A DNA stretch of 64,000 bases from Aristolochia californica. Lineage: Eukaryota > Streptophyta > Magnoliopsida > Piperales > Aristolochiaceae. The stretch spans positions 6,282,708 through 6,346,707 of the forward strand of contig JARWKL010000007.1 of assembly GCA_029961685.1 (NCBI GenBank), in the 5' to 3' direction. Within the stretch, counting starts at the first letter, position 1. The number at the start of each line of letters is the position of its first letter. The translations under genes and the position numbers were made by a program. Shown piece by piece: positions 1 to 13,800 of this stretch. The notes below the pieces were generated by a model. That model saw only the letters and a program-made list of their open reading frames with translations, was not told where the DNA came from and made no database searches.

Positions 1-659
1 GGGATTGTTTTTATGAAGAGCAACTGGAATTGTTTGGAATGGTCAAGGAATAAAAAGTGATTGTTGAACTGGAAACAAGGGTATGAAGTTTATCAGTTAA
101 TGCAACCATAGAGACACTCACATTATCTCCTTGTACATGTACACAAAGGAATCATCTGAAATGTAAAAGCATTCACTTTTTACAGGGACGGATGAGGTTT
201 AAACATCTTCACAGTTGAGTTGATCCTTGCTAATGTCATGAAATTAATTCAAATAAGCGAATATCACACTATAGATTGTATTTCTGATAACTAGCTTCCC
301 AAACTTTTTTTATACTGCAACACTGTCAAAGTTATTAGCCCTAAAGCTAAGGAAACAAAGCCTCTCAAACAACAATTTACCTTATATCATTCATTTTCAA
401 AGTTGAAATATTACCTGGCTGGAATATGTTTACTAAAAATATTACCTGAAAGCTGAGATTAAGTCAAAAGGTATTTTTTTGGGAACCTAGTAGTGGAAAC
501 TGTGAGGCCTTATCCAATTGCCATTGGGAAGAGGGATTATTCTAAGGAACTGATTATTGCCACTTTTATTACTTTTGCTATTTTATCTTAGTATCACATG
601 CCATTCAAAAAAACTTTGTACTACATCTATTCTCCTGAAAAGCAACCTCTTCCTTTTTG
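1..659. other. No gene recognised (left edge)
   Basis: AT-rich sequence without a convincing exon, RNA gene or repeat. It probably belongs to a 5' intron of the copper ATPase gene that continues to the right. The missing metal-binding-domain exon of that gene was looked for here by its expected protein motif and was not seen. Confidence 0.4.
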
Positions 660-2740
660 CCCTTGTATGATGAAGTACTTTGGGATGTATAGTTGACGAG
701 GTTAAAGCACTTTTGGGGTTATTTGAGGTATCATCAAGGCAAAGTTAACTGGGAAAAATCATCTACTACTGGCTTCTATGTTGTTGAGGATGATCTATGG
801 GCCTAGGCTGCCTATATGGGTTGCTCTATTGCAACTTTGCCAGCCACCTATCTTGTCCGACCCATATTTGACAAGAGACTAGACAAAAGTTGCTGGGCAC
901 GGGTAATTGAGAAGTTGGAAACTTGTTTCTCAACCTGGAAGGTGAGGCTCCTTGCAAAGGCTTGGAGGTTAACTCTCTTTTCTTGCATTGTAGACCTACT
1001 TCCTGTTCGACTCAGTAAGAAACCGTATTGAGAAGTTCAAGAAAAACTTCCTTTGGCAAGGGGTAGTTGGTGGCTTTAAGTGTCATTCTTGTCAATTGGA
1101 GTGATGTTTGTACCCCAAAATCAATGGGGGGGCTTGTGAGTTAGATCGGTTAAGGAGATGAATCTTGCTATTCTTCTTAAATGGTTTTGGCAGCTCAACA
1201 CCATGCCAAATCTCTTGTGGAGACATGCAGTCATGACAAAGTTGAATTGGAGTGGTAGATGGAGGTTGGAAAGGGGTTCTTGTTGGAGTCTCTCGCCCTT
1301 ATGGAGATCCTTGTTTCCATTGTTGCCTACCTTCTCAAATGTCATCTGTCATTATGTGGGAAATGGGGAGATCACTTGATTCTTGATGGACAAATGGACT
1401 GACAGCAGGCCCCTCTCAGCCTCTTCCCCCCAGCTTGTTAGTCTGACTGGCGATCAACTTATATCGGTTGCTGACTCTAGAGATGCGGTTGGAAATTATG
1501 GAGACGGAAATTATGGAGATTGGGATTTCCATTTTAGAAGAGGTCTAGAGGAGGAGCAAACTGAAGATATTTGACAGCTGCTTCCTATCCTACAAAATGT
1601 GCAGCTCCAATCCAATAAGGAAGATAAACTCATTTGGACTTCTGGGGCCTATCGATTTTTCTCCATCTCCTTGACATACACTGTCTTGAAAGGATGGCAA
1701 GCAACCCCTGCAGCTATCAGTTTGAAGCTTTTTGGGGCCCCAAAAGTTCACTTCTTTCTTTGAAGTACACTTTTTAGCAAGATTCTCACCATTAACAATC
1801 TCATGCGTCGAGGCTACACTGTCCCAAATACCCTGTGTGACTTCTATGATGCTGCTGAAGAAAATGTTGACTACATCCTCCTTCACCACCACTTTGCTTG
1901 GTGTATTTGTACTCACTTTCTTGGCGAGATTGGGCTCTCATTTTGTGCCCCGAGCAATTTGAGCAACCTTTGCCAATTTAGCAAGGAGAAGAACTGCCCA
2001 AAGTTCGGAAAAGGCTTGTTCTTGGCTATCCTTAATGATATTCCATGGGGGATATGGTTTGAATAGAACAATCGGCATTTCTAGCATACTAGAGCCTCAA
2101 AGGATGATGTAATTTGTAGAATCATCGGTTCTATTGCTGTTGAGCTGGGTACCCGTGGTGGGTTCAATAGTTTATTAGCCTCCTCCCGTCATGCACAACT
2201 ATCCATCCCCAACCCACACCCATGCAGGAATGGGCCCCACATCCTCTTGGAGTTGTTAAACTTAATTTTGATGGCAGTGCATCAGGGTGTTTGGGTTCAA
2301 AAGGTATTGGGCGAGTCTTTGGGGACCACACTAGGCAGGTCCTTGCTACTTATTCGGGTCCCATTGGAAGATCAGATTCTACCACAATTGAACTGATGCT
2401 TAAGACTGGGCTTTCTCTCTTCTATAATTTCAATGTTGGGTATTAGCCTCAGTGTCTATGGGTTGAAGGTGACTCAAAGGTGGTTATTGGCTGAGTGTCC
2501 TCCTCCTTGGATCCTTGTGGAGACATGTGTAGAGCCTTAAGGAGATTATGGAGTTATCCTGTAGTTTGACATTTCCGGGTTTCATGTACCCATATTAGCC
2601 AATTCTGTGGCTGACCATTTTGCTAGGCAAGGGACCTCCCATCAATCTCTCATTGTCTTGGGGTCTCTTCTACCTCCTTCATAATCTGTTTTTTTCCCCA
2701 TTTTGCATTAATATAATCTCATATTTAAAAAAAAAAGGAC
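660..2740 (+). mobile_element. Degenerate LINE (L1-type) 3' fragment
   Basis: Broken reading frames follow the order of the 3' half of a plant L1 ORF2. A reverse-transcriptase tail lies at about 690-1120, with a GCSIATLPATYL block, then DKRLDKSCW and a WKVRLL..AWRLTL block. A segment with LAILLKWFWQ follows at 1158-1200. A zinc-binding zf-RVT-like region lies at about 1730-1930, and an RNase H-like region with KLNFDGSASG and VEGDSKVVIG at about 2222-2500. An A-rich tail ends it near 2740. Stops and frameshifts throughout show it is dead. It lies upstream of the first copper ATPase exon seen, in the same orientation, and was probably inserted in an intron. The left border is approximate. Confidence 0.8.
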
Positions 2741-2940
2741 TTTGGGCTGTACAAAAGCAATTCATGGTTAGAAAGATAACATTAAATTACGAAGCTCATA
2801 TTATTTAAGTATCCCGTTCATTGACTTGAATGCCTTCCCATATATGATAGTAACCACACATAAATTTGTATCTGCACATTATGAACATTATGTTTTGTAT
2901 ACTTCTACTCTTATAGGAATTATTTCACCACTAGATTACC

Positions 2941-3712
2941 TAAATATTTTTATTTCATAATAGAAAAACTTTTTTTGCCGTTACACAAAATATTTTGACT
3001 ATCTATTTATGCTTTAGCATCTTGAGTCCTTTCTTAGTCTTGTGTTGGACAGACTAGTTGTAGAGTTTGTATGACTAGAAGGTTATTGAAAAGCTAGAGT
3101 AGATGAAGCCAATTGCTATGTAATTTTTTGTTAATTTCTGGAGAAGAAAAATAATTCATTGATTTTTGTAAATTGAGTATACTAGGTCTCTATTTATAAT
3201 TAGAGAGAAAATATAGAATCTGAGTTAAATCAAACTATCCATATCTCAGTTATACCCAAAGTACAACTCTTAAAAGATAAGTCCTACAACAATTAAAACT
3301 ACTCTAACATAGTAGAAATCTAATAATACTAAAATTCCTCCTTGGCTGAACCTTTTTCCCATGAGAGATATGTAAGACTCTCCCAATTTGTTCGTCAACA
3401 TCTTTATAACTCGGTTTTCAAAGGAATTGGACTGCATGAGAACTAAAAACATCCACCTCTCATCGAAGTATTTTTATTTCATAATGGAAAAACTTTTCTT
3501 GGCATTATACAAAATATTTTGACTATCTAATTATGCTTTAGTGTCTTGAATCCTTTCTTAGTCTTGTGTTGGACAGACTAGTTGTGGAGTTTGTATGACT
3601 AGAAGGTTATTAAAAACCAGAGTAGATGAAGCCAATTGCTATGTAATCTTTATAACTCAATTTTCGAAGGACTTTGACTGCTTGAGCACTAAAAACATCC
3701 TCCCCTCATTGA
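2941..3712. repeat. Tandem duplication of a ~248-bp unit, one copy interrupted
   Basis: The block starting at about 2941 (tatttttatttcataat, then cttagtcttgtgttggacag, then gatgaagccaattgctatg) recurs from about 3467 with only scattered differences. The first copy is split by an LTR at 3129-3400. When that insertion is removed the two copies align end to end with a period of about 248 bp. The repeat does not resemble a known element and has no coding potential. Confidence 0.8.
3129..3400 (-). mobile_element. Solo LTR, reverse orientation
   Basis: The segment starts TGTTAATTTCTGG and ends with CAACA. Read on the - strand it resembles the LTRs of the element at 33678-36070: ttctggagaagaaaaa, then a tca..gatttttgtaa block, then ctatttataatt. 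The flanks ttttt (3124-3128) and tcttt (3401-3405) look like a 5-bp target-site duplication with one change. The second copy of the surrounding duplication (gtaatctttataac at about 3643-3656) lacks the insertion and acts as an empty site. No internal domain remains. Confidence 0.7.
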
Positions 3713-4781
3713 CAACATATTTCAAACATCTTTCTTTTATGAACATTGAAAAAGGGTATGCTGTACTTAAAAGACTTGTCTCACTCCCTACATATTTCTT
3801 TACCAATGGTTACATGGGAGTAGTTATCAGAGAACTAAAAGAATTATGGTATCTGCAGATCCCCTAAAATTAGGAAGAAATCCTTCAAGAATACCTTAAG
3901 TTAGGCCATTTCAAAAGAAGTACCTTAAGTTAAGGAGGTGACTTGAAGCTAGTATAAGTTAAGGTTTTCCAATAATTAATGTGTAATTTGGTGGAAATTG
4001 GCAGGGCAAGTTTTCACCAACGAAGGAGAAATCGAGTCTTAAGGATCTGCAGACCTATAATAAAGAGCCCCTCAACGTCTTCAATCATTAATGGTATGTT
4101 AAGGTGATTGATATATAAAATTAGCATCTTCTTAAGCTTGTTTCCAATTCTTTGGAACCTTGGGTTTTGTCAATGACTATCTAATAGAGCACTTTCTTTA
4201 TCAATAGGTCTGTCTGAGCTGCTTCAATTGGTGGATTTGGACAAAAGCAACATCACTCATACTAGATGTTATTTGAACTTTTAGAACTTTGAGATGGAGA
4301 ATATGTACCAGAAAACTTATCAGATTAGTGTACACTAGTCTCTGTTTATTGTGTATCCGTTTTCTGAAGAGTAGTCAATAGGTCTTTATCTGTTAGGGAA
4401 CTGCAATGTAATTTTTCCACTTATCTTAATTAAACAAGTGTAATCATCAACAGTTTGAGGACTTAATATCTAGTTCTGATGTGTTTGTGGACTTCTTTTT
4501 ATAGCTGTAGTGATCTGAAATTCCATCACTTCATTAATGTCTCACTCCTTTTCTGTTATTTTATGCTCATTTTCTTATTTCACTGTAGTTTTCTTAAAGC
4601 TCTTATTTTACTGTAGTATCCTTCAAGCTGGTGTAATATCCTTATTTTCTTATCTCCATTTTCTTAATTTTGACCATTACTGATGTAATGACCAGTAGAA
4701 AAAGATCTGTTGTTTCAACTGATGAAATAAACATTGTAAGACATTGGCATCGATGTTTCTAAGAAAATGGTATTCTTTCAG
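3713..4781. other. Intronic or upstream sequence, nothing recognised
   Basis: AT-rich sequence ending in the pyrimidine-rich acceptor (tattctttcag) of the first recognised copper ATPase exon. No further exon of that gene and no repeat family was recognised. Confidence 0.4.
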
Positions 4782-4856
4782 ATTCTTCAAAACCTGACAT
4801 TTACAAGGTTTTTGAAAGGAAGATGGACGAAAAGCTTAGACGTTTAAAGGAAAGTG
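4782..4856 (+). CDS. PAA1: PAA1-like exon: linker before membrane helix 1
   Basis: Flanked by ctttcag and gtatgcc. It encodes the linker between the absent metal-binding domain and the first helix, ending ...RRLKESG. It starts with the last two bases of a codon and ends with the first base of a Gly codon completed by the next exon. Confidence 0.85.
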
Positions 4857-7800
4857 GTATGCCATTCTCTTCTTCTTAATTAGTGAATATTTTTAGGAGC
4901 TGCATTTTTAATGGTGTTCTCTAGACACTTTGATTTATATGTTCATCCATTGGTTATAGGGATAGTCCTTTCAATAGTTCATGCTTCTAGAAGAAAGGTT
5001 TTGTAATGTACATGTTGCTTTATGCTCTCTTCACCAAACTAGTTTTTGGTGGTAAAAATGCTCCCAGTATTCAATGGTAGTGCACATGTTCCATGTTTCT
5101 AGTTAGCTGTCTCAGAATGATTGTTGTTGTTGAGCGAGAATAGTCTCTACTTGATTTTTATTTAGAAAGATATTGTGTTTCTTAATCGGGCAGAGTCTTA
5201 GTGTTTGGCTGGTTTTTTTGAGGGGAAGCAATCCAACTTCAATGTATCAAAGTGAACCCCAAGCCTATTTTGCCATTTAAATACCTGTTTATGTATTCTC
5301 TTGGTCTGTATTGAGTCCTCTACTTCTTGGGTTATGTTGTCTATTCATGCAAGGATGTGAAGTATGAGGTTCATTATTGGATAGTGAGGGACTTTGTTGT
5401 GGGAGACTAGTATTACATCAGTTTGGGTTTGAAACGACTTTACGCATACTAGTTGGGAAGAGGTCTCCTAAATTTGGCTGGTTGTTTTAGGGTAATTGGT
5501 GCAACTTCAATTTTATTTGATGATTGGGAAAAAAGAAATCCTTGATTGAATGACTCTAGATTCACAGACAGCTGTTTAAGCCAGAGTTCATCTCTTTCTG
5601 GTTGTTTCAATTACCTTGTCCAGTCATGCGTGATGTCCACTCATGCGCCGTCTGAAAATTTTGGACAGTAGATTTTTATGGATTGTCTTCTACCATGAAG
5701 GCTATAACTTTCCACTTCAGTGATCGGTTTTTAATCTCCACACCTTTGTAGATGAATGACTGCTTAACTTTGTAATTTGACAGGTCGGGACCTTGCTGTC
5801 TCCTGGGCATTATGTGCAGCATGTCTTCTTGGGCATGCCTGTCATTTTTTTGGAGCCAATGCCCCCTCATGGATGCATTTATTTCATTCAACAGGATTTC
5901 ATCTTTCGTTATGTTTATTTACATTGTTGGGTCCTGGTAGACATTTGATTCTTGATGGACTTAAAAGCCTAAGAAGGGGCACCCCAAACATGAATACCTT
6001 AGTTGGTCTTGGGGCTATGTCATCATTTGCAGTCAGTTCTATAGCTGCCTTGGTTCCACTATTGGTATGTCATAACTGTCCATTGAAAATCATTCTATTA
6101 TATCAATTTTATTGGATATAAATGCTGGATATTCATTTACTGATGATCTGGTTCTGTCAACTGCTCTTTTTTTCTATAATTGATGATGCATCCTTAAATT
6201 TGTTTGTTATGTTTGCAGGGATGGAAAGTGTTCTTTGAGGAACCAATTATGTTAATGGCATTTGTCTTGCTGGGAAGGAATCTCGAACAGAGAGCAAAGC
6301 TCAAAGCTACCAGTGATATGACAGGACTTCTGAGTATACTTCCCACAAATGCTCGTCTTATGATAAGTAGCACTGAGGAGGGAATGCCTTCAATTGTTGA
6401 AGTTCCATGTAGCAGCCTCTCTATAGGAGATCAAATTGTTGTATTGCCAGGGGTGAGTAATTTACTCCCTTGTATGGCTGTGTGTCTCACATGCCTTCCA
6501 CTTTTTGCGTTCTGCAGGAAAAATATGAACTTTGAATCCATCCTTCATCTAAAACTATTCATCTTAATTTTATTCATTTATTCAGGTATTTACTGCAGAA
6601 ACAGTACATAATTACCCTATCATCTGCTCAATGGCCTGCTACCACCTCATTTAGGATTTAATGCCATCAACAGTCTTCAATAAAGAACTCACTCTATCCG
6701 TTTATGAGTTGCATGACCTTAGATCCTGCTCTTTTACTTTTCAGGATCGTGTTCCAGCGGATGGTGTAGTTAAAGCTGGTAGAAGCACAGTTGATGAATC
6801 AAGCTTGACTGGGGAGCCTCTGCCAGTGACAAAACTACCAGGGGTATTTATGTATTTTCCTTCTTATTTTTAAATCTAGTTTTCTTACCAGTTGACATAT
6901 GGATTTAGAGATGAGAGTACCTCGTCTAAACTGGCATTAGAGTACCTTCGGCCAGGGGGAGTGTTTTATGTGATTAATATTGTTAAGATTGGGCCAGTTT
7001 CTCCAAAAATGATTAGCCGAACTTAGGGGGCTTTCTTCTAACTATAATGTATAGGATCTTTTTGAGTCCCAACCAAGATGAGACAATTCTTAAGTGAAGA
7101 ATATGCTCACACAGCCCATATAGAAAAAAATGCAGAGGCCATGCTGAATACAAACACTGGCTTGGGTTAGCTTTGAAACCATGTTAAAGTTGGGCTAGTT
7201 CCTCTTAAAATGATTAAACCAAGTTAGGAGGCCTTTTCAAGCATCAAATAACCAAAGTTGAACTTATTTTACGTCCAACTGTCAATGCTCTCCATCAGTC
7301 ATTTGCCTTCTGATTACTTGCTTCAATGAACGTTTTCTTACTTCAATTTGTTACAAAGATTTGATTGCATTGCTTGAAGTGGCACATTCAAATTATGTTG
7401 TTGGTTGTTATACATGTTGTGCATTGCTAGTCTACCTGAATATAATCTATGATTGGATGCATTTCATATGCAGTTCTTGTTCATTTCACACATGCTGCTA
7501 TTTGTTAGAAAATATATTAAGACCAAACTTTAATGTTTGTAATAGGCTGATGTGACAGCAGGAAGCATTAATCTAAATGGTACACTCACTGTAGAAGTAA
7601 GAAGACCTGGTGGTGAGACCGTGATGGCTGATATTGTTCGTTTAGTGGAAGAAGCACAAAGTAGGGAAGCTCCAGTACAGCGTTTGGCTGATAAGGTTCT
7701 TTTCCTTCATCATGACATCTTCCAGTAACAATGAATCGTTTCCTCATTACTGGATATAAATAGTATGTTGACAGGATTGCTAGTACAAATATATATCAGA

Positions 7801-10800
7801 CATCATCATGGTGAGGTACTTCTTTGTATGTTGCTGTTAAAAACTTCTCTTTGCTACTTCAGGTTGCAGGGCATTTTACGTATGGGGTAATGGCTTTCTC
7901 TGCTGCTACATTTATGTTTTGGAACACATTTGGAACAAAAATTTTACCTGCCACATTTCAACATGTCAGCCCCATCTCATTGGCATTGCAGCTGTCCTGC
8001 AGTGTCCTGGTATGATTCTTTGAATCCAATTTTTGTAAGCCTTATTCAAGTTGATGCTTTTCTAAACTTATGGTCGTTGTAGTTTCTTGGGGAGTTGTTT
8101 TATACTTGGAGTTCTCTTATGTTAATTGTGTTTTAAACTTAATTCGTTTTAGTAAATTTAAAGGGGCAAGCGCTCTCTCTCTCTCTCTCTCTCTCTCTTC
8201 ATAATCTCTTCTGGTTCTGATTTACCGGAAGAAGGTAAACAGTTGTATTTTGTTAGGGAAAATAGAGTAGTATGAATACCAAATAGCAGAAAACATAACA
8301 TGGAATATGTTCTAATCAGTCGTCCACTTAAAGGACATGTTGGTTGCTTGTTTGGCTAAATGATTGAACCAAGTCCCTCTCATTCTCATGACTTCATATC
8401 AAGAGTAGTGAGCAGGAATGTTATTATTTTTCCCTAGGTGATTTAGAGCGGAAGAGACGACATTGGAATCTTTGAATTTGCACTCAGAAAGAAAAGAGAA
8501 GATGAATCTAGTGAGCTTTTAAAAGCTAGAGATGACCTTGGCTGAACATGGTTTGATTGGGATCTAGTTTTTGATAAGCCTAATTAATTCACCTAAAAAT
8601 TGAAAAAAGAAGACTAGCCAATTAGGGCTACTCTGTTATAGAAAATTGAGATATATTTGTTGCAGATCATGAAGGCGTGTTTATTTCTGTGGAGTTGCCC
8701 ACATGACAATGGTAGGTTATTACATGCCCTTTAGATGACATGAATTTGATGGAAAGGCTTCTTAAATATTCCAGAAAGCAACATCATTCATTTTATTTAA
8801 AACTATTCATTCATTTTAGTACGGTTTATTTGAAACTCTTCTTGCTATAACAGATCAAAATGTTATTTGATCTGTATTAATACATAAAATTGCCTCACAA
8901 AACTGAGTTAAAAGAAAGAACTGAAACTTGGGAGGCAAAACCCTAGTACCACAGTCATCTAAAACCGCCTATCCAGCTCTTGATTATGAAGGCTTTCTAC
9001 CCACCAAGTCATGCCCAACTTTACTTTGTATGTAATCTGCACTTGCTTATCTAATTCTCAGAAAGTGACAGATCTAAAATCAGATATAGAATAGCTTTGA
9101 TGCATATATAGGTTCAAGCACAAATTTCTTCATAAATGTCCTATCCGCAGTGTCCTGGACGCCCTTATTTTATCATATTTGACTCCTAGATCTCTTGGGA
9201 TTCTCCTTCATTATTAAAAGCTTTGTTGCCTTGCTTTGTATACGGAACATATGGCTTGGGCTGCATCACTAACTGAGAACATTGGCTCTGTCATGTATTT
9301 TCCTCAAAACTATTAGTGAAACTCAATGAAGGTCAAGTGCATCTATCTGCACTCTATGATACATGATCTAGTTCAGTGCATACTGGATCTTTTCTTATCC
9401 ACCATTGTTCTATGAGACATAAATTATCGTACTTTTTGCCTACTTGATGAATCTTACTCTTTTACTGAAAGTGCAGGTTGTTGCATGTCCTTGTGCCCTT
9501 GGTTTGGCCACGCCTACTGCTGTGTTGGTAACTCTTTTCACTATAGTAGACTATATTTCCCTCTGGTTTGGTTATTGTTATTATTATTATCATTATTATT
9601 ATTATTATTATAATAATAATATTAGTATTAATATTACTATTACCTTAAAAAAGTATCAATATCACTATTAATTTTCTATTCTATTTATTACTGGCATTTT
9701 GGTTATACTCGTATGAGATCCCCACCGTGGCTAGACATTAACCCTGGGTCTCATTTTAAGAAACGACTTTTATGGCCTTGTGACTTTGAAGTTAATAGCT
9801 TGTCATAAGTAGAATATGTTTAGAAGTTATGAGTTGATTTTTCAGGTTGGAACTTCCCTTGGTGCGAGAAGAGGACTGCTATTACGTGGTGGAAATATCT
9901 TGGAGAAGTTTGCTATGGTTGACACAGTGGTGTTTGACAAAACTGGGACTTTGACGGCTGGAAAACCTGCAGTGACCAAGGTTTTAGCTCTCAATCATGA
10001 GACAGAAAACTTCTCAAGGTTTGGTGAGACAGCACTTTACTTTTCATTATGCTGCCTGATGGTAAATCCTTCTGAAAAAAAAAAAAAGGAAAACCTCCTG
10101 AATGGTAGACAATTATACGCTACATCTCATGTACACATACATATACAAGCTATAAGATGAGAACAACTGAGTTTTTTTTTTTTTTTTTGTCTTTTCTTAT
10201 CCTTAATTTTTCATCATCTCATTTTTTTTCAAAATTTTTGTTGAGTGGGAAAAAAATCTTATATTGAAAATGAGAAGAAAAGTTAATGAGTTGGAGCAAT
10301 AGACCTCCTAAGTGGTTAATCTTTTTGGGATGGAACTTGGCTGAACCCAAAGCCCAATAGAGGTATTAGAGTAGGTTGTGTGTGTTGGTCGAGGCCCAGT
10401 CTGTGCTCCCCAATTTATCTGTGTATAGTGGGCTCCAAGAGGTAGGCATCTGTATGTTGTGGGCTCCATAAAGTACAAGTCTATATGCCTCGTTAGAGGG
10501 TTTGAGCCCACGTCCTAGACCCATTATATCTAAGTTTGGATGTGAGGGGGTGTTGAGTGGGAAAAAAGTCCCACATTGAAAAATGAGAAGAAAAGTTAAT
10601 AGGTCATAATATTGAACAATAAGCCTCCTAAGTGGCTAGTCTTTTGGGGATGTAACTGGGCTCAACCCAAAGATGAAGATTTGGGATTTAGATATAAGAG
10701 AGAAGAGAGAAGAGAGGGAAAGAAAAGAGAGAAAAATGTGAGAGAAAAGGCAGCGTTGAGGCTGCTGCTCATTAGGTGAAAACTCAACCCCTAACTTGGT

Positions 10801-13800
10801 TTTATTTCACTTAAGTGAGATTGAAGCAAAAAGACACAAATGCCTCCTTCTAAAAAATTTGATAATACACTTAAAATAGAGCCATAAAAAAATACTAAGG
10901 GATACCTCTAGCCTAACTTCCTAACAAGTTACCTGGCCACTAGGGGTAGGTTGTGCCTTATTAAAATTACAAATATACCCTTGAAACATATTTTCTAACA
11001 CCCCCCTCAAGTTGGAGTATAAATATCTAACATCCCCAACTTGTTACAAATTACTAGATGCTCATGTTTCTTAATGAGTTTAGTGAAAATGTCTCCTAGT
11101 TGTTCAGAAGACCGGACGTCAGGAATAACAATCTTTCCTTCCATGATGGCATCTCAAATAAAATGACAATCCACTTTAATATGTTTTTTCCTCTCATGAA
11201 AGACTGGATTATTTGCAATGAATATGGTAGCCTGATTGTCACGTTTCATGACCATAGGTTCATTAACTTGGAGTCTCATCTCTACCAAAAACTGACTTTA
11301 TCTTCATAAGTTCACTAACAGTGTGTACCATGACTCTATACTTAGCTTTTGCACTTGATCTAGCCACCACTCTATTTTTAGCTCCTCCAACTAACCAAAT
11401 TTTCGTCATATAATAAAAATATCTGGTTGTAGATCTTCTATTTGATTTTGACCCAACATAGTCAGAATCAAAATATTCCATAATATCAAGATTACTATGT
11501 GATTTTGTACGACAACCCTTTACCAGGAGCTCTTTTTAGATACTTCAAAATTCCTCGAACCGTTTCTAAATGTATTTTGCGTGTGGATTCCATGAAGTGA
11601 CTTACCACTCCTATAGCAAAAGAAATGTTTGGCCTTGTAATTGTAGCATATAGTAGTTTGTGACAAAAACATCTATACTATGTCTATCTTGGAGGTTAAA
11701 ACTCATGCCATCATGAGAGCATGATCGATCTCTATTGGTCTCTACGTGACTAGCACCTAACAATCCATACTCTAACATGTCCTCTGAGATAAAATAACCC
11801 CTTTTTGACTTTGGGGTACTTCAATGTCAAGAATTAATTTTAATTGCTCCAAATCCTTTGTTTGAAAATGTCTTGCTAGATATTTTTTAACTTTCTGAAT
11901 GCCTTTACAATCACTTCCAAATAAGACAATGTCATCCACATACACAACTAGAATCACAACTCTCGATTGTCTTTGTAGCACAAACATAGAATGATCACAA
12001 TGGCTCGTAGAAAATCCAAATTCTATTACCCCCTTACTAAATTATTCAAACCATGCTCTGGGACTATATTTAAGACTATAAATCACTTTCTTCAATCAAC
12101 AAACCTTCCCAGTCTCCCCCTGAACAACAGACCTAGGACGTTATTCCATGCACATTTCTTTTAAATATCCATAAGCAACATATTTTTAATGTCAAGCTGA
12201 AATAAGGGTCATTCTTATTCACTGCCATAGAAATCAAAATTCGTATAGAAGTTAGTCTAGTAACCAGAGAAAGGTTTTAAAGACATTTATTCTAATTGTT
12301 TGAGTGTATCCCTTTGCAACCAACCGAGCTTTGTACCTTTCAATACTCCCATCGGCATGATACTAAATTGTATACATCCAACGACATTTCCCAACAGTTG
12401 CTCCTTTTGGAACATCACACAAACTCCACCTCATCTATAGCTCGTTTCCACTGAGACGAAGCCAAAGATCCTACACTGAATGAGGTATAGAAGACATGGA
12501 CAAGAACATAGCAAATGACTTGTAGAAAGGTAACAATGAATCATAAGACACATATATGGAGATAAGATAAGAAATACCCGATTGCCGTGTTCTCCAGATA
12601 GCAATAGGCAAACATACGTTAGATGGAAGAGGATCTACAAGTGAAGAAGATGATGGCAGGGCCAGAGAAGAAGGCCAATTAACTAGAAAATCATGTGTGT
12701 GAATACTCTCTGTTGCTGGTGGCAAGGCACATGATCGCTGACTAAATACTTGTAGTGGCTTGTTTGATGAACTTGAGAAATTAGGAATAGGAACATCCAT
12801 AACAGCTATAAGAAGTGGACTCTCCAAATGGGACAAGGACATAGAAGATGATTGATCTAAGGATGCAAAGTACATAGTATTTTCAAAAAATGTCACATCT
12901 ACATACACATAAGTCTTGCAGGTAATTGGATCATAACATTTTTACCCTTTTTGATGATGGGAGTATCTAGAAAAATACACATAATCAACCATGAAAATAA
13001 TTTATCAGAAGAGGGACGAAACACTTGAACAAAGCAAATACATCAAAATACCTGAGGTTGAACATAATTTTTTTTGCAATGAGGCTTTAACACTTGCATG
13101 GGAACATTGCCTTGTAAGACGGAAGATGACATCTGATTTATTAAGAAATAGGATGTTAAAACAACATCGCCCCAAAAATATTTAGGAACATTTGAATGAA
13201 ACAATAAAGCGCGTGCAGATTCAAGTACATCTCTATTTTTTTCTTCTTAGAACCCCGTTTTGTTGAGAGGTATAAACACAAGATGTTTGGTGAGTCATGT
13301 CATTAAGCTCGCAAAATGAAGTAAACTTTTGATTAAAAAATTCAAGACCATATCAATACGAAAGGTATGCAAAAGCACCAAATTATTTTTTGTTTCATAA
13401 AAGTACTTCAAGAATATATCAAATACTTCCGATTTTTCATGCAAGAGATACACCCAAGTAATTTGGCTGAAATCATCAATAACGAGAAAAAATACTTAAA
13501 CCAAATAGACTAGGAACCCAACATGGGCCCCATACGTCAAAATGAACCAACTTAAAGCCACGAGAATTATGGCTTGAACTTGCTAGAAAACTAGCATGAT
13601 GGTGGTTCCCCACTTGACAAGACTCGCACTCAAAGGACAAGTCGGTTGGCAAAGATGGAAAAAATTGATGAAGCTTAGCTGGTGATGGATATCCCAGAAG
13701 CAAATGCCATAGGTATTGAGAAGCGTCAGCTGCACAACTTTTGGAATAGATATACCCAAAAAATAGAGCCCTCCTTTTTCATTTCCGGAACCAATTGTCT

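Noticed and set aside
4005..4090. Possible exon after a ggcag at about 4014
   Set aside because: The translated text does not match the expected end of the metal-binding domain, and the phase does not fit the exon at 4782.
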